Positions 8,609 through 17,099 of a stretch of 43,411 nucleotides of DNA are shown here, one piece after another. How positions within the stretch are numbered: the first letter of the stretch is position 1; the number at the start of each line of letters is the position of its first letter. Both the position numbers and the translations under genes were made by a program. Under the pieces are notes generated by a model. It was not told where the DNA came from. It ran no database searches and worked only from the letters and a program-made list of their open reading frames with translations. The stretch covers positions 1 through 43,411 of the forward strand of contig JAJDTN010000267.1 in NCBI GenBank assembly GCA_022827165.1, in the 5' to 3' direction. This DNA comes from Candidatus Latescibacterota bacterium (GTDB lineage: Bacteria > Latescibacterota > UBA2968 > UBA8231).

Positions 8609-9310
8609 ATGAGCGCAGGCCACCCGCCTCGGTACGCCGGGATCCTCGGCTTGGCCACCACCGTCCTGATGGTGGCGGCCGTGGCCGCGGTGTTTCTCTA
8701 CGCGCCGGACGACAAGAACCCGCAGATGGGCAGCGCCTGGCCGTGGTTGCAGCGCATCTTCTACTTCCATGTCTCCGCCGCCCTCTCCGCCGGGCTGGCG
8801 TACTTCCTCGTCTTTCTCGGCAGCCTTCTCTACCTGATCCGTCGCCGCAACCAATGGGACCGTTTCGCCGGGGTCAGTGCCGAGCTGGGCGTGATGTTCT
8901 CCCTCTTCGTTCTCGTCAGCGGCCCCCTGTGGGCCAAGCCTGTCTGGGGGGTGTACTGGCGGTGGGAGCCCCGGCTGACCACGATGCTGGTCACCTTCAC
9001 CATCTACGTCGCCTATCTGATGGTGCGCTCCTACGGAGAGCCCGGAGAACGGAGCCAGCGCTTCGCCGCGGTCTTCGGCATCGTCGCTTTCGCCAACGTC
9101 CCCCTCGTGCACTTCTCCGTCCACATGTGGTCCGCCGCGCAGCAGCTCCATCCGCCGGGGATCGAGCTGGGGCCGGCCATGTCCCACACCAAGTATCTGT
9201 GCTACGCCGCCTTCGGCTGCCTGTTCCTGCATCTCATGCGGCTGCGCCTCAGCCAGGAGCGGCTGGCCGCCCGCCAGCGCCAGCTCCTGCGGCATGCAGG
9301 GCCCGGCTGA
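8609..9310 (+). CDS. ccmC: Heme exporter protein CcmC
   Basis: CcmC loads heme onto CcmE at the periplasmic face. The 233-residue protein has six membrane segments. The WWD-type motif is at about residues 113-120 (WGVYWRWEP) and has Glu where many family members have Asp. Candidate axial heme ligands are His54 (FYFHVSA) and His168 or His172 (VHFSVHMW). It lies 16 bases after ccmB and shortly before a ccmD-like gene. Length and motif order fit the family well. Confidence 0.93.
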   Translation: MSAGHPPRYAGILGLATTVLMVAAVAAVFLYAPDDKNPQMGSAWPWLQRIFYFHVSAALSAGLAYFLVFLGSLLYLIRRRNQWDRFAGVSAELGVMFSLFVLVSGPLWAKPVWGVYWRWEPRLTTMLVTFTIYVAYLMVRSYGEPGERSQRFAAVFGIVAFANVPLVHFSVHMWSAAQQLHPPGIELGPAMSHTKYLCYAAFGCLFLHLMRLRLSQERLAARQRQLLRHAGPG

Positions 9311-9329
9311 CGAACGAAGGAGGGATCCC

Positions 9330-9506
9330 ATGGACAACACCGGCCTCATTCACCTGGGCACAGCCTACGGTGCCTTCTTCCTCCTGCTGGCCCTCTATAT
9401 GGACCGTCTGCGGCGGAGGGATCGCGAGTTGTGGCGCCGTCTGCAGGAGCTGGAGGATCGCCAGGAAAAAGCGGGAGACAACCCCCGGAGCCCTCCGGAG
9501 ACTTGA
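9330..9506 (+). CDS. CcmD-like small membrane protein
   Basis: Protein of 58 residues with one membrane helix (about 7-24, HLGTAYGAFFLLLALYMD) followed by a positively charged cytoplasmic tail. This is the size and layout of CcmD, which holds CcmC, CcmE and CcmAB together. A good Shine-Dalgarno sequence (AAGGAGG, 9317-9323) precedes the ATG at 9330. An upstream in-frame ATG at 9294 lies inside ccmC and is less likely. CcmD sequences are poorly conserved, so the call relies mostly on size and position after ccmC. Confidence 0.8.
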   Translation: MDNTGLIHLGTAYGAFFLLLALYMDRLRRRDRELWRRLQELEDRQEKAGDNPRSPPET

Positions 9507-9542
9507 ACACATCTCTAATATCCATAGGCACTTACGCTTGAA

Positions 9543-9572
9543 TTGACAGTGCTTTTTCGAGCGTCCTATATT
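9543..9572 (+). promoter_or_regulatory. Sigma-70-type promoter for the bifunctional nuclease genes
   Basis: A perfect -35 hexamer TTGACA (9543-9548) and a -10 hexamer TATATT (9567-9572) are separated by 18 bases, in a short AT-rich gap after the ccm operon. The downstream ATG is at 9610. This is among the best-matching promoters in the window. Confidence 0.75.
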
Positions 9573-9609
9573 GACGCCTCCTTCCACGATGCAGGTCGGA
9601 GATTGAACC

Positions 9610-10209
9610 ATGGTTGAAATGGAAGTTCACCAGGTTCAGGTATCCTCCCGGGCCTATCAGCGCGTCCTCCTGCGAGCCAAGGAGGGCGACGGCAACCTCC
9701 ACATCGTCATCGGACCTGCCGAGGCGCGGGCCATCTCCCTCGCCCATCGGGGCCAGGAGGCCCCGAGGCCTCTGAGCTACGACATGGCCCGGTCGTTGTT
9801 GGATGAGGCCGGCGCCAGCATCCGGCAGGTGGCCATCACCAGTCTCCAGGACGGGATCTACTACGCCGAGATCCACCTCGCCGACGACGAGGGGGGAGAG
9901 CACGTGGTCGACTCGCGCCCGTCCGACGCCATCGCCCTTGCGCTGCGCACCGGCGCTCCGATCTTTGCCGACGAGAGCGTTCTCGATGTCGACTCGGGGA
10001 ACCGGGGCGAGGAGGAGGCCTCGATCGACGGCGAGACGGGGCACGCCGGTCAACCGAAGGGCCTGGTCAGCCTCGAAGAGCTCCTCGCCGACTCAGAGCC
10101 TGGCATGACGGAGAAGCAGCAACTGGAGAAACGGCTTCGCATGGCCGTCGCCGAAGAGGCCTACGAGGAGGCGGCACGCCTGCGGGACCATCTGAATGCA
10201 ATCCCATGA
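9610..10209 (+). CDS. Bifunctional nuclease (BFN/DUF151) domain protein with UVR motif
   Basis: Residues 1 to about 135 match the bifunctional nuclease family, with the typical SRPSDAIALALRTGAPIFA segment. Family members in plants and some bacteria have been reported to have nuclease activity, but the bacterial role is not settled. The C-terminal about 35 residues (KQQLEKRLRMAVAEEAYEEA and on) form a UVR motif like the UvrB/UvrC interaction helix pair. Length is 199 residues with no signal peptide. A strong promoter lies just upstream. A paralogue of the same design follows directly. Confidence 0.88.
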   Translation: MVEMEVHQVQVSSRAYQRVLLRAKEGDGNLHIVIGPAEARAISLAHRGQEAPRPLSYDMARSLLDEAGASIRQVAITSLQDGIYYAEIHLADDEGGEHVVDSRPSDAIALALRTGAPIFADESVLDVDSGNRGEEEASIDGETGHAGQPKGLVSLEELLADSEPGMTEKQQLEKRLRMAVAEEAYEEAARLRDHLNAIP

Positions 10210-10246
10210 CGCGGATCTGAGGAGGCCAAACGACGAGGCTCGATCC

Positions 10247-10921
10247 ATGACGGAGAATCGCAGCAGACCCCGCAGGGCGCTCGTCGAGATGGAGGTCCTC
10301 AAAGTCAGCCCCTATCTGCGCGCCGAACAGCCATTGATGTGGCTCTGTGAGAAGGAATCGCCCCAGCCCCGGTTGCTGCCGATCGCCGTTGGCGAGTTCG
10401 AGGCCGCAGCCATCCAGATGCAGTTGACTGGCGACCGGCCTCTGCGGCCGATTCCCCACGACCTGCTCGCATCGCTTCTCGGGGAGCTGACGATCCCTGT
10501 CCGCCGCGTGGTCATCCACTCCTTCCAGGGCCAGGCCTTCGTGGCGTCGGCCGTGGTCGAGCGTGGGGGGCGCCTGCGAGAGCTCGACTGTCGGCCTTCC
10601 GATGGCGTGGCCCTGGCGTTGCGCACCGACGCTCCCGTCTACATCACTTGCGAGTTGCTCGATCTCGCCAGCCTTTCCTCGGCCCCCGATGGCGCCGACC
10701 CGGGGCGCACCATGGCGCGTTTCTACGAGGTCGAGCCGCAGATCCTGGGCGACCGGGCACGGGCCGATGCCGCCGAGGCCACGACCACTCCTGTCATCGG
10801 CAAAGCGCGGAGCCGTCTCGCCGAACTGCAGCATCGGCTCAAGCAGGCCGTGATCCGCGAGGATTACGAGAAGGCCGCCCTCCTGCGCGACGAGATCGAG
10901 CGCGTCCGGAGCCGCCCCTGA
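10247..10921 (+). CDS. Second BFN domain protein with UVR motif
   Basis: Paralogue of the preceding gene. It has a BFN domain (about residues 5-140, with DCRPSDGVALALRTDAPVY) and a C-terminal UVR-type helix pair (about 186-222, with QAVIREDYEKAALLRDEIER). The two copies have diverged well beyond a recent duplication. The start is taken as the ATG at 10247. An earlier ATG at 10196 overlaps the upstream gene by 14 bases and would add 17 residues. The two proteins might form a heteromeric complex; this is inferred from adjacency only. Confidence 0.85.
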   Translation: MTENRSRPRRALVEMEVLKVSPYLRAEQPLMWLCEKESPQPRLLPIAVGEFEAAAIQMQLTGDRPLRPIPHDLLASLLGELTIPVRRVVIHSFQGQAFVASAVVERGGRLRELDCRPSDGVALALRTDAPVYITCELLDLASLSSAPDGADPGRTMARFYEVEPQILGDRARADAAEATTTPVIGKARSRLAELQHRLKQAVIREDYEKAALLRDEIERVRSRP

Positions 10922-10940
10922 GTCTCTGGAGAGGCTGGAC

Positions 10941-11408
10941 GTGACCCGGCGCACCTCGGCCATTATCTGGCTCGGGCTGGTTCTGCTGCTGGCCTGCGGC
11001 GATGGGCCGGATCTCCGTTTCGCCAGTCCCGCTGCCACTTTTTCCGCCTATCGCGAGGCCCTGTCCCGGGGAGATGGAGATGCGGCCTGGGCCTGCCTGA
11101 GCCAGAGCCACCGGGAGCGGGACCTCGGCGGCGACCTAGCGGCCTGGCGGGAGGCGATCGCCGGCGAAGCGGGCCGTCAGTTGGCGCGGGAGGTGGCACG
11201 GCGGGAGATCTCGGAGGAGCGACGCATCAACGAGCGCGTCGCCTACCTGCAGTTCGATCGGTCGACCGTGCCGGATGGCGAGGGATCCTTCTACTATTTC
11301 CTGCGAGATCCGGATGGCTGGAAGATCACGGTGCACACCGACAGCCTCTTTCGAGCGGAGCTTGAGGCGGCCATCGAGAACGGGCAGTTCCGCCTGAACA
11401 CGCGCTGA
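10941..11408 (+). CDS. Predicted lipoprotein of unknown function
   Basis: Protein of 155 residues from a GTG at 10941. The N-terminus has a lipoprotein signal (IIWLGLVLLLACGDG) with lipobox LLAC and Cys20 as the probable lipidated residue. The mature part (SPAATFSAYREALSRGDGDAAW, then a region with YFLRDPDGWKITVHTD) resembles NTF2-like or DUF4878-type small lipoproteins. I do not recognise a specific family. An inverted repeat (GCACGG...CCGTGC, 11411-11431) directly after the stop could form a hairpin but has no T tract. Confidence 0.75.
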   Translation: MTRRTSAIIWLGLVLLLACGDGPDLRFASPAATFSAYREALSRGDGDAAWACLSQSHRERDLGGDLAAWREAIAGEAGRQLAREVARREISEERRINERVAYLQFDRSTVPDGEGSFYYFLRDPDGWKITVHTDSLFRAELEAAIENGQFRLNTR

Positions 11409-11476
11409 CCGCACGGCTCCCGGGACCGTGCCCCGCGGCTCCCCATGCCACCACTACGCAACCGGATGCCAGGCTG

Positions 11477-12598
11477 ATGCGGGTGTGCATGGTCCTCTTC
11501 GGGGACCTGCGATTCGACTTCCGTGTCTTCCGCGAGGCCGACGCCCTGAGGGCCGCCGGTCACCAAGTCGTGCTGGTCACCTCCGACTTCGGAGGCCACC
11601 TGCCGCCGGTGTGGGACGACTTCGAGTCTCGCCGAATCCCGGTGGATCGCTCGAAGTCCCTGCGGCGGACGTACCCGGTCTTCTGGCAGCGGGCGGCAAG
11701 ACTCGCCTGGGAGGCGGATGCGGATGTCTACCACGCTCACGATCTCGACGCCTTGTGGCCGGCCGCACGGGCAGCCGGGCGCCGTGGGGCCCGGCTGGTG
11801 TATGACTCCCACGAGTTGTTCGTCGAGCAATCCTCCCTGGTGCGCCGGGCCGGTGTACGCGGCTTCTGGCGCTGGCTGGAACGCCGCCTCGTCCGGCGCG
11901 TCGACCGGGTGCTGACGGTCAGCGCAGCCATCGCCGACCAGCTTCAGCAGACCTATGACCTCGAGCTGCCGCCGGTCCTTGTCCGCAACCTGCCGCCCTT
12001 CCGCGAGCCTGTCTCCGGCGACGGGCTCCGTCAGGCCCTCCGACTGGACGGCGATGACGAGCCGCTGGTCCTGTACCAGGGCGGGTTCCTCACCGACAAC
12101 GGGCTGGCCGAGCAGATCACCGCCATGAGCCGCATCGGGGTGGGGCGGCTCGTGCTTCTCGGCAGCGGTCCCATGGAGGAGAGCTTGCGCAGCCAGGTGG
12201 CGTCCCTGGGCCTGCAGGACCGGGTCCGCTTCCTGCCGCGCAGACCCTTTCCGCAATTGCACGCTCTCACCTGCGGAGCCGACCTGGGCCTTTGCGTGAT
12301 CAAGCCGGCGGGCAACAGCTTTCTCTGGTCCATGCCCAACAAGCTCTTTGAGTACCTGATGGCCGGGCTGCCCGTTCTCGCCGGGGACACCCCCGAGATC
12401 CGCCGCGTGGTCGAGGACACGGGAGCCGGCGTCCTCGTCGATCCGGAGGATCCGGACGCCATCGCCGGCGCGCTGGGGGAGTTGCTGACCGACGAGCCCC
12501 GCCGGCGGCAACTGGGTGAGGCGGCCGCCAGTTCCGCCCGGAGGTATTGCTGGGAGCGGGAAGCCCCCCGACTGCTGGAGGCGTACGCGCAACTGTGA
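11477..12598 (+). CDS. Glycosyltransferase family 4 protein
   Basis: Retaining GT-B glycosyltransferase of 373 residues. The N-terminal Rossmann half begins MRVCMVLFGDLRFDFRVF and includes VYHAHDLDALW. The C-terminal nucleotide-sugar half has the typical stretch LFEYLMAGLPVLAGDTPEI, with the second Glu of the family's E-x7-E pattern. There is no membrane segment. The next gene, a GT2, overlaps by four bases, so the two likely act on the same glycan or lipid-linked precursor. Donor and acceptor sugars cannot be predicted. Confidence 0.9.
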   Translation: MRVCMVLFGDLRFDFRVFREADALRAAGHQVVLVTSDFGGHLPPVWDDFESRRIPVDRSKSLRRTYPVFWQRAARLAWEADADVYHAHDLDALWPAARAAGRRGARLVYDSHELFVEQSSLVRRAGVRGFWRWLERRLVRRVDRVLTVSAAIADQLQQTYDLELPPVLVRNLPPFREPVSGDGLRQALRLDGDDEPLVLYQGGFLTDNGLAEQITAMSRIGVGRLVLLGSGPMEESLRSQVASLGLQDRVRFLPRRPFPQLHALTCGADLGLCVIKPAGNSFLWSMPNKLFEYLMAGLPVLAGDTPEIRRVVEDTGAGVLVDPEDPDAIAGALGELLTDEPRRRQLGEAAASSARRYCWEREAPRLLEAYAQL

Positions 12599-13566
12599 CC
12601 ACCCCGGAGTCCGTCCGCGGTCCCCGGCTCTCCGTGGTCCTGCCCACATACCGGGCGCCGGAGTTGCTGGCCGCGGCCTTGCGCTCCCTTGCCGCCCAGG
12701 ATGTAGCGGCCGGCATGGCGGAGATCATCGTGGTCGACGATGGCTCGCCGGGCTTCGACCCCCTTCCACTCCCGGAACTCGCCGCGCCTCTGCCGGTGCG
12801 CTCCATTCATTTCGAGCGAAACCGCGGCCGGGCAGCGGCACGCAACGCCGGAATCGAGTCAGCCCGGGGGGAGGTGGTCGTCTTTCTCGATGGAGACATG
12901 ACCGTCAGGCCCGGTTTCCTGTCTGCTCACGATGCCTTCCACCGGCACAGCCCCGGATGCGCCGCCGTCGGCGAAATCCGCTGGGGGCCGGAGATTCCGG
13001 ACACCGCTCTCACTCGCTATTTCTCCAGCCGCGGGGTAGCCCGGTTCGAGCCGGGTCCCGTGCCCTTCAAGTGCTTTGTCACCGGCAACTCCTCCGTGCC
13101 CCTGTCGATTCTGCATGCGCTCGGAGGCTTCGATGAGGGACTGTCGGCCTACGGCGGCGAAGACCTGGAGCTGGGCTATCGCCTCCACCTGCATGGAGTG
13201 CCCGTCCACTCGCTACCCGGGGCCCGGAGCCTCCATCACAGTTGGAGGCCGCTTGCCGACACCTGCCGGGCCATGGAGACCTACGGGCGGAAGTCGCTGC
13301 CCCGGATGGTGGACACCCACCCCGACCTTGCTTCGGTCCTGCGCCTCGGCTTCCTGGCCCGGGGCCGGCTCGACCCACGAAGATGGCTGCCGCGCATGGC
13401 CCTCTGGGGACCCCTGTACCACGGTGTCCGGTGGCCGGCCGAGCGCGTGGGCAAGGCGCCCTGGCCGTCCATTCTCTACGACTACCTGTGCTGGGCGGGC
13501 CGGACCCGCGGCTACCTTCAGGCCCGTGGCCGGGACATGCCGTCCAGGGCCGGGCCCGAAGGGTGA
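12595..13566 (+). CDS. Glycosyltransferase family 2 protein
   Basis: GT-A-type glycosyltransferase, about 323 residues, read from a GTG at 12595 that overlaps the previous stop (GTGA). The nucleotide-binding start is LSVVLPTYRAPELL, followed by IIVVDDGSPG, GRAAARNAGIESARG and the metal-binding DxD in FLDGDM. The acceptor-side motif FDEGLSAYGGEDLELGYRL carries the probable catalytic Glu-Asp pair. No membrane helix is evident. The coupled GT4/GT2 pair suggests a surface polysaccharide or glycolipid assembly role, which is inferred. Confidence 0.88.
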   Translation: MTTPESVRGPRLSVVLPTYRAPELLAAALRSLAAQDVAAGMAEIIVVDDGSPGFDPLPLPELAAPLPVRSIHFERNRGRAAARNAGIESARGEVVVFLDGDMTVRPGFLSAHDAFHRHSPGCAAVGEIRWGPEIPDTALTRYFSSRGVARFEPGPVPFKCFVTGNSSVPLSILHALGGFDEGLSAYGGEDLELGYRLHLHGVPVHSLPGARSLHHSWRPLADTCRAMETYGRKSLPRMVDTHPDLASVLRLGFLARGRLDPRRWLPRMALWGPLYHGVRWPAERVGKAPWPSILYDYLCWAGRTRGYLQARGRDMPSRAGPEG

Positions 13567-13637
13567 TCACCCGTTTTGGCGCCGAGAACAGCCGATCCTA
13601 CCTTGGTCGAGGGCATGACGAGCCCGGGGGGATAGTG

Positions 13638-14147
13638 ATGCGCATTGGTAGCAGGTGGGGTCTGGCCGGCCTGCTGGTCTGCGCCATCGTTGCCTTGCCG
13701 ACCGCGGCAGAGGAGGATGGCGCAACGATTTGGGGCCCCGACCGCGCGAGCACGGTGAAAGCGATGAAGCAGGTGGTGCGCGCCCTGGGCGTAAGGAGCT
13801 GCCTGTACTGCCACGTCAAGTCGGAGGGACGGGTAGACTACGAGGCCGAGACAGAGCACAAGGAAATCGCCCGGATCATGAAGCGCGCCTTTGTCGACAG
13901 CCTGGTGACGCGAGGTGGTGGAGAGCTGGTGCTGAAGGAAGAGGACGAGACGCTGAGAATCAGCGCCCGCTACGAGCCCCGGGGCGAGGATGCCGGGATC
14001 TACATCACGATGGTGGAAGAGACCGTGGGAGGAACGCCGGGCCGGGCGGTTGAAGGACGGGTCGATCTCCCCGGGAGCGGTCAGTTGACCTGCGCCACCT
14101 GCCACGCCGGCAGCGTGCACTTTCTGCCACAGCCGGGAGAGGGCTGA
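13638..14147 (+). CDS. Secreted c-type cytochrome with two CXXCH motifs
   Basis: Protein of 169 residues with a signal peptide (about 1-24, GLAGLLVCAIVALPTAAEE). Two heme-attachment motifs are visible: CLYCH at about 56-60 and CATCH near residue 155. Between them is a variable region with a DYEAETEHKEIARIMKRAF segment. This resembles the paired-CXXCH domain of the photosynthetic-reaction-centre cytochrome c subunit family found in non-phototrophs. It is a plausible substrate of the ccm machinery upstream. A weak promoter-like pair (TTGGCG 13576, TACCTT 13599, 17-base spacing) precedes it. Electron partners are unknown. Confidence 0.82.
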   Translation: MRIGSRWGLAGLLVCAIVALPTAAEEDGATIWGPDRASTVKAMKQVVRALGVRSCLYCHVKSEGRVDYEAETEHKEIARIMKRAFVDSLVTRGGGELVLKEEDETLRISARYEPRGEDAGIYITMVEETVGGTPGRAVEGRVDLPGSGQLTCATCHAGSVHFLPQPGEG

Positions 14148-14167
14148 GGCCGGCGGGTCAGCCCGCC
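14141..14167. terminator. Inverted repeat between convergent cytochrome and sucD genes
   Basis: GGGCTGA (14141-14147) and TCAGCCC (14158-14164) form a perfect 7-base inverted repeat that contains the stop codons of both convergent genes. A competing inner repeat, GGCGGG (14152-14157) with CCCGCC (14162-14167), is also present. It may serve as a shared terminator, but no T tract is seen in either direction. Confidence 0.4.
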
Positions 14168-15033
14168 AGCGCTTCCTGCACGGTTTCGCCGATCTCGGCC
14201 GGGCTTCGGCAGACGCGGATCCCGGCCGCCTCCATGGCCTTCATCTTGTCCTCGGCGGTTCCCTCTCCGCCGGAGACAATGGCACCCGCGTGACCCATCC
14301 TGCGGCCGGGAGGGGCGGTGCGCCCGGCGATGAAGCCGATCACCGGTCGATCGAAGTGGCGCCGCACGTAACGCGCTGCTTCCTCCTCGGCCGTACCCCC
14401 GATCTCGCCGATCATGACCACGGCCCGGGTGCCCTCGTCGTCGCGGAACAGCTTGAAGGCCTCCAGGAAGCTGGTACCGATGATCGGGTCGCCGCCGATC
14501 CCTATGCATGTCGACTGACCCAGGCCCCGTTCCGTCAGCTGCCAGACCGCCTCGTAGGTGAGCGTGCCCGAACGGGAGATGACCCCCACGTCGCCTGCGT
14601 GGAAGATCGACCCGGGCATGATCCCGATCTTGCACTCTCCCGGGGTGATCACGCCCGGACAGTTCGGGCCGATGAGGCGAGTCCCGCGGTGGTCGCGCAG
14701 GTATTCGCCCACGCGCACCATGTCGGCCACCGGGATACCCTCGCTGATGCAGGCGACGGTAGCCATCCCGGCGTCGGCCGCCTCCATGATCGCGTCGGCG
14801 GCGAAGGGGGCGGGCACGAAGACGACGGAGGCGTCCGCCCCGGTCTCCGCGACCCCTTGGGCGACGGTGTTGAACACGGGCAGGCCCTCGAAGGTCTGAC
14901 CGCCCTTGCCGGGCGTCGATCCGCCCACGACGCGGGTGCCGTACTCGACCATCTGCCGGGTGTGGAAAGACCCTTCGGACCCTGTGATCCCCTGGACAAA
15001 GACCCGGGTCGCTCTATCGACGAGGACACTCAT
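14158..15033 (-). CDS. sucD: Succinyl-CoA ligase alpha subunit (ADP/GDP-forming)
   Basis: Alpha subunit of succinyl-CoA synthetase, which interconverts succinyl-CoA with succinate plus CoA while making a nucleoside triphosphate. Length is 291 residues, normal for SucD. Visible motifs are the CoA-binding start [15 protein letters not shown], the [17 protein letters not shown] segment and the phospho-histidine loop [15 protein letters not shown]. The ATG at 15033 overlaps the sucC stop by four bases. It is the last gene of a minus-strand run and faces the cytochrome gene convergently. Confidence 0.96.
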   Translation of the reverse strand: MSVLVDRATRVFVQGITGSEGSFHTRQMVEYGTRVVGGSTPGKGGQTFEGLPVFNTVAQGVAETGADASVVFVPAPFAADAIMEAADAGMATVACISEGIPVADMVRVGEYLRDHRGTRLIGPNCPGVITPGECKIGIMPGSIFHAGDVGVISRSGTLTYEAVWQLTERGLGQSTCIGIGGDPIIGTSFLEAFKLFRDDEGTRAVVMIGEIGGTAEEEAARYVRRHFDRPVIGFIAGRTAPPGRRMGHAGAIVSGGEGTAEDKMKAMEAAGIRVCRSPAEIGETVQEALAG

Positions 15034-16184
15034 GGCAGCAGGGCCACGGCCTTCTCGGCCGCATCCTTGAGTCCGGTGCCCACGGTGAAGTCGAGCTCCG
15101 AGTCGTTGAGCATTTCCGCGGCCACCTCGGCGTTCGTGCCGGCCAGACGAACGACCACCGGAACCTGCACGGCGACGTTTTCCTGGGCCTGGATCACCCC
15201 TTGGGCGACGCGGTCGCAACGCACGATGCCACCGAAGATGTTGATGAGTATCGCCTTGACCTTCGCATCGGCCAGCAGGATGCGGAACCCGTTCTCCACC
15301 GTCTCGGCGCTGGCCCCGCCCCCGATGTCGAGGAAGTTGGCGGGCTCTCCACCGGCGAGCTTGATGATGTCCATCGTCGCCATGGCCAAGCCCGCGCCGT
15401 TCACCATGCAGCCGATGTCCCCGTCGAGCCGGATGTAGCTGAGGCCGTGCTTGGAGGCTTCGACCTCCAGAGGGTCTTCCTCGTCCAGGTCCCGCAGCTC
15501 GGCATGGTCCTTGCGCCACAGCGCCGCGTTGTCGTCGAAGTTGATCTTCGCGTCGAGGGCCAACACCCGGCCATCGGTGACGACGAGGGGGTTGATCTCG
15601 ACGATGGAGCATGAGGCCGAACGGTACGCCTCGTAGAGCTTGATCAGCAGTCCGGCCACGGAGCGAGCCAGAGCGCCCTCGAAACCGAGGCCGAAAGCCA
15701 GCCGGTTCGCCTGGAAGGGCAACAGGCCAAGGCCCGGGTGCACGGCCTCGCGCAGGATCGCCCCGGGGTTTGCGGCTGCCACCTCTTCGATCTCCACGCC
15801 GCCCTCCTGGCTGGCCATGACGACGTCGCGGCCCTGGGCCCGGTCGAGGGTGATGCCGAGGTACAGCTCCTGATCGATGGTGCTGGCCCTTTCCACCAGG
15901 ACCTGCTTCACCTTCCGGCCCTCGGGGCCGGTCTGATGGGTCACCAGCTGCATGCCGAGGATCTGCCCGGCGGCCTTCCGTGCATCTGCGGCCGATTCGG
16001 CGAGCGCGATGCCGCCGCCCTTCCCCCTCCCGCCGGCGTGGATCTGCGCCTTCACGACGACGGGCCCGCCCAGCTCCCGGGCCACGGATTCGGCCTCCTC
16101 CGGACTGTGGGCCACGCCGCCGTCGGGCACGGGCACACCGTGTCGCCGCAGCAACTCCTTGGCCTGGAATTCGTGGATCTTCAT
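15030..16184 (-). CDS. sucC: Succinyl-CoA ligase beta subunit
   Basis: Beta subunit with an N-terminal ATP-grasp domain ([20 protein letters not shown]) and a C-terminal ligase-CoA domain ([17 protein letters not shown]). The nucleotide-binding segment [18 protein letters not shown] and the metal-binding INPLVVTDG are present. Length of 384 residues is typical. It sits 124 bases downstream of frdD, and that gap holds a hairpin (16289-16305), so the sucCD pair could be separately transcribed or part of the frd unit. No convincing promoter was found in the gap. Confidence 0.96.
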   Translation of the reverse strand: MKIHEFQAKELLRRHGVPVPDGGVAHSPEEAESVARELGGPVVVKAQIHAGGRGKGGGIALAESAADARKAAGQILGMQLVTHQTGPEGRKVKQVLVERASTIDQELYLGITLDRAQGRDVVMASQEGGVEIEEVAAANPGAILREAVHPGLGLLPFQANRLAFGLGFEGALARSVAGLLIKLYEAYRSASCSIVEINPLVVTDGRVLALDAKINFDDNAALWRKDHAELRDLDEEDPLEVEASKHGLSYIRLDGDIGCMVNGAGLAMATMDIIKLAGGEPANFLDIGGGASAETVENGFRILLADAKVKAILINIFGGIVRCDRVAQGVIQAQENVAVQVPVVVRLAGTNAEVAAEMLNDSELDFTVGTGLKDAAEKAVALLP

Positions 16185-16288
16185 GTTCCCGCACTCTCTC
16201 GGAGAGACGTTGCCCTGCCGGGGTCAAGAGGGCTGGCGGGTCGCCTCGCCCGGCTCCGGGTGGCTCAGGATCTTCGGGATGAGGCCGG

Positions 16289-16305
16289 GCCCTCCGACGG
16301 AGGGC
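16289..16305 (-). terminator. Hairpin just after frdD
   Basis: GCCCTCC (16289-16295) and GGAGGGC (16299-16305) form a perfect 7-base stem with a 3-base loop, four bases past the frdD stop on the minus strand. No T tract follows, so it may be an RNA stabiliser or a weak terminator between frdABCD and sucCD. Confidence 0.35.
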
Positions 16306-16308
16306 GGC

Positions 16309-16668
16309 TCACAGCAAGACCAAAAGCAGCCAGGCCGCGGCGGCGGTGCCTGCCAGCGCCACCCCGTAGCAGAGCACGGCCACCGGCATGTGGGCGCGGA
16401 TCCCGAGCTCGTACAGGGTGAAGCGGATACGGTGAGCGGCGTGAAACAGGGGCATGGCCAGCAGGACGAAGAGATACACCCTCACCAGGGGAGAACCGGT
16501 CAAGGCCTGCATGCGCCCGTAGGCAACGTCCCCTGGGTCGATCCAGGCCAAGGGGACCGCCAGGCCGTCCAGCAGGATATGGATCGGTACCAGCAGGGCG
16601 GCCACGACGCCGCCGGCCGAGAACATCCCCCACCAGAAGGGCTCCTTGGTGTCTTTCCTGTAGTTCAC
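16309..16668 (-). CDS. frdD: Fumarate reductase membrane subunit D
   Basis: One of two small membrane anchors of quinol:fumarate reductase. The 119-residue protein starts at a GTG (16668). The beginning KEPFWWGMFSAGGVVAALL and the later YGRMQALTGSPLVRVYLFVL and HAAHRIRFTLYELGI regions closely follow E. coli FrdD. Three hydrophobic helices are visible. It is 10 bases downstream of frdC. This subunit type carries no heme in E. coli; I see no extra conserved His pair to suggest otherwise. Confidence 0.9.
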   Translation of the reverse strand: MNYRKDTKEPFWWGMFSAGGVVAALLVPIHILLDGLAVPLAWIDPGDVAYGRMQALTGSPLVRVYLFVLLAMPLFHAAHRIRFTLYELGIRAHMPVAVLCYGVALAGTAAAAWLLLVLL

Positions 16669-16678
16669 GCCGAACCGT

Positions 16679-17089
16679 TCACGCGCCGAGGAAGTACGCC
16701 GCCACGGCTGCAGAGATCACGACCCAGGCGCCGAGGGCGCCCGCCAGCATCATCCACCCTGGCATGGTCCAGGCGCCCAGGCGCACGACCTGGATTCTGG
16801 AAGCGGCCTGGAACCAGGTCACCGTGTGGTAGACGGAAAACAGAAAGGCGACGCCGTAGAGCGCCACGGCGCCCGGCCTGCTCAGGGAATCCCGCAGGTT
16901 CGCGTAGGCCTCCGGCCCCCTGGACAACTGGAAGAACTCGTAGAGGTAGACCAGCACGAAGAGAGCGATGAAGACGCTCGACAACTCGCGCATCATGAAC
17001 AGGAAGTAGCTCCTCGACTTCAGCCACCAAGTGGCCGACATCTCGGGCCGGTAGACCTTGGACGAGGTGTACGAACCCGGCTGGCTCAT
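16679..17089 (-). CDS. frdC: Fumarate reductase membrane subunit C
   Basis: Membrane anchor of 136 residues with three helices, read from the ATG at 17089. The segment SATWWLKSRSYFLFMMRE aligns with E. coli FrdC, and the Glu corresponds to the Glu29 that affects quinone turnover. The YHTVTWF segment keeps the His of the E. coli HTKTWF region. It lies 10 bases after frdB and 10 bases before frdD. Confidence 0.9.
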   Translation of the reverse strand: MSQPGSYTSSKVYRPEMSATWWLKSRSYFLFMMRELSSVFIALFVLVYLYEFFQLSRGPEAYANLRDSLSRPGAVALYGVAFLFSVYHTVTWFQAASRIQVVRLGAWTMPGWMMLAGALGAWVVISAAVAAYFLGA

Positions 17090-17099
17090 GGCGTCCCCT

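Noticed and set aside
14158..16227. Single frame that could be read as a sucC-sucD fusion
   Set aside because: Its upstream half overlaps sucC in another frame and shows low-complexity Arg/Gly-rich sequence. sucD has its own ATG with a four-base overlap.
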